Part shown: positions 9,816 through 22,268 of the stretch, in pieces
How positions within the stretch are numbered: the first letter of the stretch is position 1
Layout: every line of letters begins with the position of its first letter
Assembly (NCBI GenBank): GCA_029817715.1
Contig: JARUPY010000423.1
Span: 1-64,000, forward strand
DNA from: Melastoma dodecandrum
Lineage: Eukaryota > Streptophyta > Magnoliopsida > Myrtales > Melastomataceae
Length of the DNA: 64,000 nt
Reading direction: 5' to 3'
Program-made: the position numbers and the translations under genes
Notes under the pieces: generated by a model
Databases searched by the model: none
Seen by the model: the letters and a program-made list of their open reading frames with translations, nothing else
What the model was told of the DNA's origin: nothing

Positions 9816-10039
9816 ACGAATGACTCGTGCAATTGCACCTGTCTTTCAAAATAGAAAGATCAACATAAACAACTTAAAACAAGATGCTTATTATACCTTA
9901 CTCAGATGGGTAGCTCTAAGGGTTCACCAAGCTTCCGCAACTTCTGGGAATTCAAGAGGTACTCACTTCTCAAGACTGAGAATTCTTGTGAGGTGGAGAG
10001 GTTCTTCTGTGTCATTCTGAATGCCCTTACCTTGAGGGT

Positions 10040-10048
10040 CTTATATAG
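10040..10048 (-). promoter_or_regulatory. TATA box of element B
   Basis: CTATATAAG on the minus strand, in the same context as element A. Predicted transcripts run leftward over the coiled-coil ORF and the primer site. Confidence 0.65.
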
Positions 10049-10070
10049 ACACTCCTCATCCAAAACCAAG

Positions 10071-10278
10071 GTTTAGTCATAAAGACTTTTCCTTCAAGGT
10101 TTCGATTCGTAAATCTAACCTTAAGTTAGTTTTAATCAATTCTGATTAATTCTAACCACTCTTAATTCCTTAAGGTTTAGTCATAAAGACTTTTCCTTCA
10201 AGGTTTCGATTCGTAAATCTAACCTTAAGTTAGTTTTAATCAATTCTGATTAATTGTAACCACTCTTAATTCCTTAAG
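10071..10278 (-). repeat. 104 bp tandem duplication upstream of the element B TATA box
   Basis: Two nearly identical units (10071-10174, 10175-10278), each beginning GTTTAGTCATAAAGAC on the plus strand. Element A has one copy (from about 1907). The duplication covers about 25-230 bp upstream of the TATA box, the usual place of pararetroviral promoter elements. Confidence 0.85.
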
Positions 10279-10485
10279 GTATTGTTGTGGAGAACGATCA
10301 AAGAATTTTGACTCAGAGAGATGTGAGAGAAAATTCTCTATTCAGATCGCTTCCCTCAAATGAGGTAGAGGATTGTGAAATATATACACAGAGAAGCTGG
10401 TGCCTGTGCACTGTTTGCCAGCTTAAAAGTAAAAAGAATCTACTTTATCAAAAACTTACAAAAGCTAGCTAGACTACAAAATTGT

Positions 10486-12560
10486 CTATTCTAACTTTAT
10501 ACAATCTTCCTCTCCCTTCTGCATCATCGCTTCGTCTAGGGAGATTCCTTCTTCATTGGCTTTTGATGTTTCGCTAACTACTTCAGAGAGTCCTAGTCCT
10601 TCACAATTTTGTTGGGCTCTCTCTTCGTCTTGCTTAAATCGTTGTGCCAAGGATTTGTCGGTGTAGTCAGCGATTTTTCTCCAGACTTCGAAGGTGTCCG
10701 TCCGGAGGCACAATTCAGAGTTTTCTCTCTTCCAGAAACTATCCAGAAGATCCAAAACTCTCTCCCATCCTCGCTCCCCTGCTTGCTCATCTGCATAACT
10801 GAGATAGGAACGTAGGATCGTGATAGTTGTCATCCCGTCACTGAGCACATAGTATAACTCCTTGCTGGTAAATACGTGCTCGAACACATCCTTCAGAAAC
10901 TCAATCTTTATGGCTTTTCTTACAGTTTTATCTTCGTAATACTTTCGCCATAAACCACTCTGATCAAGGTCCTGTCGTTGAGGTTCTATCAGATGCCTAC
11001 TTTCACTAGGATGGATATCCCAAACTTGCATGTTGGGAAGAATTACTTTCCCAAACTTTTTATGTTCTTCCTCCTCCATCATAGTGCTAGTAATCAATGC
11101 CGTGACATACTTTGAACCGTAGCCTAGGCATCCGAGTATGAACTTTACCAAGTGAGGCAATGGTTCTATCTGTTCTGATTCTGATTCTATCGATCTCCAG
11201 AATATCGAAAAAACCCGCATACAAATAAGGTAAAGCAACTCCCACCATACCTGAATTAATTCTCAGAGATGGCCACTTTTCCGATATCCAGTGCATATAC
11301 GGTTGAAGTATAGAGTTCTCCTCGAGAGAGGATTCTCTCATATCCACTACTACTTTTGAAGTCTCGTAGTCTTTGATTTCGCATGGTAATATGGACATAG
11401 TCGTGGTGAGAATTTGCTGTCTATCCCTTACGGTCTTAGACAGTTCTTCTCCATCTGCAGCCTTGTAGGTCAACTTAGACTCCAGATCTTTGATATACTC
11501 TATCGCCTTTGCTGCAAAAAACTCAATCTGGCGTTGGTAATTATTTTTAATACCACACATGAGTCCTCCACAGACAACAGTGGCATCCCAAGATAGGGAT
11601 CTATCTTCGAAAGAGTCCAAATCAAAAAACCAAGATCCATCTAGATCTTAATGACCTTTGTCATCGTGAGCTTGCTCACCAGGTTCTCTAACCGAACCTC
11701 CTTCAGGAATTACTTCCTCAAGGTTCTCCTGAGTTTTAGGATTACCTTCCTCGAGTGTTCCTGGTATTTCGTAATTGAAATACTCGTCGTACTCCATTTC
11801 TGCCGTATCGTCAGGATGTTTTTCCTTTTGAACAACTGGCTCTCCTATGAAAGCTTTAAACTTAGCTTCCTTCTCAGCATACTCACTCTCCACTCGCTCT
11901 TTCTGTTCCTTCTGGCTTTGTCATAAAGCCTTGTAGGATTTAACAGCTTGGTTTATGGAGACTTTCTGCTCTTTAGCCAGGTAATTACGGCAGTAATTGA
12001 ACTGCTCCGTGGTTAACGGGTACCACCAAGGTTCTTCAACCTTTTCATCCTTCTTAGGACCAGAAGACTTAAGTTGTTTTGCTTTCTTCTCCTTTCTGGC
12101 TTTTTCTTGGGAATTAGCCTGAGCTTCTTCCTTCAGATCCGCCATATTCGCTTTTCCTTTAGAGCTTACCTCTTAAGGATCACTCACCATCTCTTGAGAG
12201 TCTTTCATCACGTTTCCTTTGGAGTTGACCTTAACTTCTCCTTTAGGACCCGTCATTCCCTTCTGGGAATTTTTCCCTGCTTTTCCTTTGGAATTGGTTA
12301 TTACCTTTTCCTTAGGTTCAACAATTCTCTTCTGAGAATCAATCTTCATCTTTCCTTTAGAGTTAGCCGAAGCTTTCTCCTTAGGATCAACCATCTCCTT
12401 CTGGAGATCTGGTTCCGCTTTTCTCTTGGAGTTGGTGATTACCTTCTCTTTGAGATTAGCCACTCCCTTATGAGAATCCGCAGCTTTCAGCTTATTTGGA
12501 CATTCGAATGATCTATGTCCAGGTCGCTTACACTGCCAGCAAAAAGCTGATTTCATTCCT
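10486..12560 (-). pseudogene. Element B 3' ORF: zinc knuckle, Lys-rich repeats, C-terminal domain
   Basis: One reading frame runs from the knuckle CWQCKRPGHRSFECP (about 12535-12490) through five degenerate 23-residue Lys-rich repeats, a WWYPLTTEQFNYC segment, an acidic region and a helical region. The last contains WFFDLDSFEDRSLSWDA and MVGVALPYLYAGFFDILEID. It is interrupted only by single stops at about 12173, 11921 and 11648 and a frameshift near 11190. The first knuckle of element A is missing because of the internal deletion, which joins this ORF in frame to the movement-protein tail. Function is unknown; the position corresponds to the caulimovirid transactivator gene. Confidence 0.6.
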
Positions 12561-13440
12561 ACAGACAAATGCCTGTCAGCTCTAAAGCTATCTCTAGGCG
12601 GTTCTCCCAACATTAAAGTAATCTCGTTACCTCTCTGTCGGATATTAGCCGCACTAATCGGTCTAGAGCTACTACCAGGCTCAGTCATAACCCAATTTCT
12701 TGGCTAGGTTAATTCTAGTGGGTTCACCTCTCGCCTATGAAATTGTTGATAATTATTATGACCTTCCTCGAACAACTCAGTAAGTCTTGGGATGTTCCTC
12801 ACACCAGGATTAGTGGTATTTATCGATCGATAAAGTACCCTAGTATGATACGCCAAAAACTTGGCCTGGGAATTCATTCTATCCATATTCATTGATTTAA
12901 TCCTTAATGTCAATTAATTTCCCAAACAACGATCGTTCAGGGCCATTATGAAATTTGGATGAACCTGAAACCACACTAGGCCATTTGCAAGGTTGGCCTG
13001 TATACCTGATATCAGCTGATCTCGAAACTCTCGCCATTTTTTATCGATCACCGCTACTACCACAGGACTATCCGCTGGAAGATGAAATAGCGGAGTTAGT
13101 CCTACTTGGATCAACCCAATGTGTATATAGTTATCTACACCTCTCGTACGTTGCATGGTTTCCCTAATGCGTTGTACGTTTAATAATGGGATATCCAAAG
13201 TCTCAAGTTCCGTGCTTGTAACTTGAACCGTTGCTTCTGTTTGTGAGATGTCTATTATAGATCTAAAATTGAATCTTGACACATTATAGACTTCCTTCAC
13301 GTTAACATTAGGCAACCTCCATTCTAGAACTAACTGGGATGGATCTTCGTACTGGTGGGATTCCTCCAGTACCTGGTGCGATGGTTCCAAATGAACCAAC
13401 GCATCACTATCTCCGTTTTGCTCTGCTCTCATTATGAACA
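12560..13440 (-). pseudogene. Element B movement protein region, truncated
   Basis: Contains the 30K-superfamily core (YIHIGLIQVGLTPLFHL, then AVIDKKWREFRDQL and FQVHPNFIMALND). It is preceded in the same frame by the coat-protein knuckle and acidic tail, with no stop between them, so coat and movement proteins were one polyprotein. A stop at about 12914 breaks the core. The carboxy tail ends at the deletion junction near 12560 and continues in frame into the zinc-knuckle ORF. Confidence 0.85.
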
Positions 13441-15197
13441 GATGCATTTTCCAGAAATCAGAATCCTCTTCTGAGTCTGTATCGTAATTTGATACAACTT
13501 CATAGATGGATTCTACTTCCGAATCTAAGTCAGAAATATCCAGCTCATCTATTGGTTCATAAGCTAGGATTTCTTCTTCATGACTCTTGTCATCCAGAAA
13601 CACCATTCGGAGCCTTTCTCTCCTTTGGTTCTTCTGAGGACAAGTATCCATTTTGTGGGTTTTTGATCTACAAAACCAGCAACAATTGCAGTTGCTCAAC
13701 GGTTTCCCTTTCGGACATTTAGGTTCTTTGCCATGCTTTCTCTTAAAGGCTTCGATCCTATCTTTATCTTTAAGGTTATTCCGTCTCCTTACAAACCTTC
13801 TTGGTAAGCAGGACTTCTCCTTTGTTGTTGTTTTTGGATGTCTCTTTTTTGCCAAACTTTCCTTTTATTGTATCCAACAAATTTTTTCTTCTTCGGAAAG
13901 TTTCTTGTTCTCATTGATTCTCCTGGAGTATCACATCCATACCTCCCAGGTACATATTCAATCTGAGAACAATAGCTCTTGTTTAGGTATGACAGCTTCT
14001 TAGCTGCCTCCTTAACCTGGAGCTCAGTACACGCTTTCCTCATTGCTTACTTAACCGCCTGAATCTTACCTCCGAGTCCCGAAAAAATTTTTTCTTCACT
14101 CAGAAGTAATTCATAAGCCTTTTGCGCAACTTCCGGCCAAGGCTCTAGAAGTCTTGCAAAAAAGGTTCCCAATATGAACTGTTGAGAAACTACGTCCAGA
14201 TTGTAATAATACTTCTGGAATTCACATACGTAGTTATCAAACAGGCACATATTACAGTCTATAGTTTAACAAGAGCAGTCAACGATTGCTCCTTTCCCAC
14301 AGTTTCAGTGGATAACGAAAAACCACGAAACTCCCGTTTCAATGCATCAGCGATGATTGCTAATACACCATCAACGGTCAGCGCTTGATCTATCTTTTCT
14401 TTGATGTCACTATGCACTACCAAAGATTTCCATTATTTTTGTATTGTTCCCATGAGGGCTGTCACACTTAATTCATAAACTGATCCAGGGGATAGTATTC
14501 CTGCAGACGCAGTCATTTGAATTAGTGATAACCACTCATCTATCTTTTCAGATACGTGCTTCTCACAATCAATATCTAGAAAAGCACCAGGGGTGATTAT
14601 AGGCTTTAATACATTATCCCTTAGAACAAACTCTTGTTTAGTTCTATGTGGATAATCGGGCCTGTAAATTTTCCTCTTCGCAGTCACTAATTTATTAAAC
14701 GTTCGATTGTCTAAATGAACTGGAATTTCCTCTGCCAGGCCTAAGGCTTTCCTTAGGTCTTTCGTCAACTCTCCACTTTGAGAGTTCAAATTTGCATTTC
14801 GCCTTCGTGAGTCTAAAATGTAAGGAGCCACTGACTCTTTATACATTTCATGGACACTCTTGCCTTGATCCTGTTTGGAATTTCTTCTTCCCAGTTTCAA
14901 TTTTTCGACTGGTTTTCCCGTAGTACTCCCCAGTCCAGAAGTCGCATCGGCTTCAGGCCTTTTTAAACTTCTTTCATGCTCTATCGAATCTAACATCTTG
15001 TTTACTATAGAACCTACTTTCCGAGCAAGATGGTTTCGGTTCTCAAGACTCTCTGTACTCCCCTGAATAGTTAACTAAGTTGAAATATTATTTATACTCT
15101 TGATAATTCCATAAGGAGACATTCTAGATTCTGAAACGAACTCCAATCGGGACGGAGTTTCAGAAGGATTTTCCGAAGATTTTCCTTCTCCAGCCAT
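13440..15197 (-). pseudogene. Element B coat protein region
   Basis: Starts at the ATG at 15197 (MAGEG...), but an in-frame TAG about 40 codons later blocks it. A long intact segment follows (14996-14433: acidic, Ser/Lys-rich, then WLSLIQMTASAG). Next come GTFFARLLEPWPEVAQKAY (about 14170), a basic region and the CCWFCRSKTHKMDTCP knuckle (about 13680). A few stops break the frame near 14440, 14260 and 14045. Family role: capsid formation and RNA binding. Confidence 0.8.
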
Positions 15198-15293
15198 TTC
15201 AAGGACTTAATTAAAAGATTTTCAAAATTTTGGGTTTTTTCTAAAAACCGAGGGAACAAAGGAAATCAGAGCAATGTTTTGGTAATTTAGAAA

Positions 15294-15352
15294 CCTCCCA
15301 CGGTAAAAACCAAATTATTTTCTTTCCCCCACTGTACTTCAGAACTATCCTC
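15294..15352 (-). repeat. Element B right terminal inverted repeat
   Basis: The reverse complement begins GAGGATAGTTCTGAAGTACA and runs to TTTTTACCGTGGGAGG. It is inverted relative to 9212-9270. Confidence 0.8.
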
Positions 15353-15362
15353 ATGTAAGAAA
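15353..15362. repeat. 10 bp target-site duplication, right side of element B
   Basis: ATGTAAGAAA, an exact copy of 9202-9211. Confidence 0.85.
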
Positions 15363-15403
15363 AGCATTTCATTAATTTCTCCGAAACACCCAAAAAGAAA
15401 ATA

Positions 15404-15422
15404 TCCCTCCCTCCCTCCCTCT
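15404..15422 (+). repeat. Pyrimidine-rich (CCCT)n tract upstream of the CDPK gene
   Basis: A short CCCT microsatellite in the predicted 5' leader. CT-rich tracts are common in plant leaders and core promoters. No clear TATA box lies between element B and the start codon. Confidence 0.5.
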
Positions 15423-15613
15423 TCTAGCGTCCTCCTCTCCGCAAACTTCCCCCTCTCTGTTTGCTTCCGTCCATCCACCCATCCCCAACCACCAACCACT
15501 GCCCTCGTCGCCGAGGAAACCTCCTCCGCAAGACTCGTGTCCCGTTTCCCGTTCCTGACCTCGAAATTGCGGAAAGACTCCATCTCTTGCTGCTGCTGTC
15601 CTCTTGGCGAGAA

Positions 15614-18621
<3,008 letters not shown>

Positions 18622-21614
18622 GCTAGCCGTATGGACGGAATAGGAAATACACTCACGGGGATGGAAGGCCTGCCCAACACAACACACTGGTAAGAACTTT
18701 TCGAGTCCGGAACTCATCTTACGAGGGGACCCCGAAAATTCCTGGGGGGATTGTCGTGGTCTGTCGGCTGCATCAAGAATGCGAGGGTTTGTGGGTTTTT
18801 CGCTCTTTCAGCTGGCATTGTTGCACCTTCTGTTTGTGAAAAAAGGAAACGTCTTCTTCTCATCAACCCCCCGACCTCCGTGTATTTTTGTATGTATGAT
18901 CGGCGATTTTTGTTGTAGGCCAGATTTTACATGTAAGAAACAGTCATTTGAAAGCTCATGCTCGTGTTGTATGATTAAAGATGAACGTTCCTAAACAGTG
19001 TTAGGAGTGGAAAAAGCCGGCGTAACTCACCGTAGTCGCAGGTAGTAAGGAAACCAAGACTTCGGACAGTAACATTGAGTTGGGGATACCTAAGGCTGCA
19101 ATCGGGCTTTTATTGTAGGAATTTTATGGGTTTTTTTACTGTCAATTTGGGCCTATTTTTGGGCCATTCTTTGGGATGGGGTTCATCTACATAAATTGGG
19201 CAGGGAGAGGATAAACAAAATAATTATAACCATTTTTAATTTCCTTCTTTTTTTTTATATATAAAAAGATCATGTACACACTTATCCTTTTCTCCTTTTC
19301 TTTTTTTGGTGTAAAATAGGGAATTATTATTCTTACCAAAGTTGCATGAAATAAATAATTGGAGTAGTTGAAGGAGAGAAGGCCCGGGGAAAGGGACGAG
19401 AGAATATCAGAATCAGATTCCACTCACTCAACTCCGAAGGAAAAGCAAAAAAAAAAAAAAAAGAAAAAAAAAAAAAAAAAAAAAAAGACAAACATCCAAA
19501 CACCCTCTCCCCCACTTTCCCAAAAAGCATCACTTTCCTTTTCTTAAAAGGATTGTTATTTTATAAAAATAAAGAAGAAGAATAAAGAAGGTCTTTCATT
19601 CCCCACCCCCTCCTCCAAGCACTAACGACAAAGCTTTTGACACTACTTTCTTCTTTTTTTCCTCCAAAATCTTGCGACTATTTTCATTTACCTTGTATAT
19701 ATTTTTAGTGATTGGATAAATAAGGAAAAAGAAATGGTGGGGATGTGGATAGAAGGCGTTGTTTTAGGTAAATGCATTAAATTTCGGACCAATTATATAT
19801 TATTATTATTATTAGTATTGTATTTCCACCCCACCCCCGAAAGCTTTCGTTTGTTGCTGTTGTTGTTGATCTGAGGATTATTCTTCATGGTAGAGAAGAT
19901 TTCTTTTATGGCGGAGTTAGGTCGGGGGCCAAATGGTTGGTTGTAAGCCGGATCCTTTCGACATAAACATTTTTATCATCTCCCAAACCCTACCACGTTC
20001 GTTTCATACTTCAACATCCATCGATCGATACGTGTAGGACGAGCCTCGGATCCCTTGCTCTGGTAACATGTTTTTTTTTGCAGACCTTGTTCGGATGGTT
20101 CCAAGAAACACTTGACTTTACAACAGAAGAGAAGGGTTTGGCTTGGGAGGGGGGGGGGGGGGTTGAGGGGCATGATGTTACGGAAAAAGTACGGGGCCGT
20201 ACGACACGATCGAGAGAAAAAGGGTGGTAAAAGACAATGTGTGTGTGTGGTACAGACAACCGACTGACCCAGTCGTAAATCCGTAGATAAAACAATTCAT
20301 CCGACATGAACGGGGTCATGTGTGTAATACAAGTTTCACTTTTGAAAACGAAAGAGGAGAGGAGGGCCACCATGTAAAAAACGGAGAGATGCTTCTCGTT
20401 CTCGTGACTAAGATCGATCCGGATATCGCGGTCCAAATCGACATCGGAGGGGCAGAGGAATTGGCAAAACACATGAGCCCGGGGAGGGGGAGATGCCTTT
20501 TGGGGAGTCTCATGTTTATCCCATAGAGAGAGAGAACATGGAAATATCGGGAAATGAAATCGACACGGAAAACCCTCGAAACAATTTCTTGCCGGGGGGG
20601 GACGACGTGTGTCGTCGGCGCCATGTGATCCCATCGTCGGACTCGGAAATAATAATATAAAGGAGAAGAAAAGTAACGTGGAGCAGCAGTCAAATCACGT
20701 GTTCGAGCATCGTCGTCGTTTATTTGCTCTCCCAAGATCGCATTAAATATTTGGCTCGAATGACGTTTTGGTACGTAGAGTTGAAAACGGCAATTATTTT
20801 CCCTCGTCGGAGACGTTCGTGGGATTTTCCAAGTCACGGTTAGAAGGGGAGGTGGGGGATGATCAATTATCAATAATGCTACAATCGAGGGTGGTTGATC
20901 AATTGGAAATTAGGTTAATGACAAATAAGAAGAAGCAGAAGCAGAAAGGCCGACACGTCAGACCCCCAAAACCACAATAAATTATTGACCAAATTATTCT
21001 ATATATCCTAACGTTTATCGATTTTTTTCGATTTAGCCCAAACTTTAAAAAATATCGCTATACCGTCAAATTAATTTTATCCTTCATTAGCCGTCATCGG
21101 GCGAAGGCTTACGTAGCACTGACCTGGCTATTAACTCTGTCGGTGCGTTAACTCTCGATATTTCCTAAATCAAAGGACGTTGAGCCATAATCAAACTCTT
21201 CATCAAATCAGACCCTCTTCGACCATTTAAAACGCGCTCAAAATATTTAAAAATTTGAGGGACTTTAAAAAATACATTTTAAAAACACATCTTTTATGAA
21301 AATTGTATTTGAAAAACGCATTTTAATAAATTAAGAGGTGCATTTTAAAGTACTATGAGGCGCATTTTAAATATTTTACATAGGACGTGACTTTTTTACA
21401 TATTAAGAGGCGAATTTTTTAAACATCAGATATAATTTTTGTAAAAGACGGACATGAAATGAGTCAACTAATTGTAGTTCCTCCGCAGATAATTTCTTAC
21501 ACAACAAATAAATGATATGAACGAGAGATTATATTGATATTTTCCTTAGACTATTTTTGATATGGTAATTTAATTAATATTTTTAATAATAATAATAATA
21601 ATAATAATAACATG
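18622..21614. other. Intergenic region between the CDPK and H+-ATPase genes
   Basis: No gene is recognised. A possible poly(A) signal ATTAAA lies at 18974 for the CDPK. Simple repeats include A-rich runs at 19446-19488, (TTA)n near 19798-19815, a G homopolymer at about 20149-20162 and (AAT)n at about 21584-21610. Open frames at 20011-20873 on the minus strand show no protein family and read like chance frames. Around 21240-21420 an imperfect phrase, GAGGCGCATTTTAAA, recurs several times. Confidence 0.5.
21584..21610 (+). repeat. (AAT)n microsatellite
   Basis: About nine AAT units immediately upstream of the candidate TATA box of the H+-ATPase gene. Confidence 0.85.
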
Positions 21615-21620
21615 TATAAA
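21615..21620 (+). promoter_or_regulatory. Candidate TATA box of the H+-ATPase gene
   Basis: TATAAA directly after an (AAT)n tract and about 650 bp before the start codon. A long leader would follow, containing a (CTT)n tract at about 21769-21793. Plasma-membrane H+-ATPase genes often have long leaders, so this is plausible but unproven. Confidence 0.45.
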
Positions 21621-21768
21621 GCGCCAGTTACAACCAATGCTTTTTCACCACCCACATCGACTACCCCCCAAGCTCTGCAGCGGCGGTTTGTGTCTCCCTC
21701 TCTGCTTAGTGCTTTGTCTTGATGTTACGGAGTTGGTGAAAGGGAGGAACTGCTTTTTTTTCTCCTAT

Positions 21769-21793
21769 TTCTTCTTCTTCTTCTTCTTCTTCC
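21769..21793 (+). repeat. (CTT)n microsatellite in the H+-ATPase leader
   Basis: About eight TTC/CTT units in the likely transcribed leader, inside a broader pyrimidine-rich region. Confidence 0.8.
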
Positions 21794-22268
21794 CCCTCTA
21801 ACTCTTACATACACACCAATCCCAACACGACATCCCACCCCATTGTTTCTAGGACCTGGGGAACGAAACCCACTTTTTCTCACCGAGCTTTCTCGCTTTC
21901 TGGCCCCTAAAGGTGTTGTCTTTTGTTGAATTCTTTGAAGGGAATCGCGATTTACTTTCCAGCCCCATCGTGGGTCCTCTTGTTTTGTCGGGAAGTTTCT
22001 TCCTTTATCGCCATTTTCTATTTGTTTGTGGGGGAATTCTCGGAGTGGAGGAGGTGGAGTCGGGCACGGGTTTTTTCTTGTTCTTGCAAAGAAGTTCTTT
22101 TTTTTTTAATCTCCGTTGGGAGTTATCTCTCTGTTATTTTTTTTAGATGTGGAGATTTTTGGTGTGACCTGTTAATTGACTGGCGTTTGACGTTTAGTTG
22201 GGGGAAATCTTAAAAGAACTGCAATTTGGACAGGGAAGGGGCTGCCAGAAAGAGAATTGCAGAGAGAG

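Larger units (their letters stand above)
9212..15352 (-). mobile_element. Element B: TIR-flanked endogenous pararetrovirus derivative, 6.1 kb
   Basis: Same family, orientation and exact termini as element A. It keeps the coat-movement protein frame, the zinc-knuckle/repeat ORF, the small coiled-coil ORF, the TATA box and a perfect primer-binding site. The block equivalent to about 4218-6061 of element A (protease, RT, RNase H and the first knuckle) is missing, with the flanking frames joined in frame near 12560. It also carries a 104 bp duplication upstream of its TATA box. Perfect 10 bp duplications flank it. It ends about 250 bp before the CDPK start codon and could supply or disturb promoter sequence there. 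Confidence 0.88.

Noticed and set aside
1039..15352. Head-to-tail concatemer of a viral genome
   Set aside because: Each copy has its own perfect 10 bp duplication and the 363 bp spacer has no viral similarity, so they are separate insertions.
15461..15613. Upstream in-frame ATG extending the CDPK by 51 residues
   Set aside because: The extension is unlike the family, and MGNC at 15614 is the conserved myristoylation start.
20011..20980. Minus-strand open frames of 185-207 codons upstream of the H+-ATPase
   Set aside because: No domain, mixed composition, and no intron or transcript signals; likely chance frames in GC-balanced intergenic DNA.
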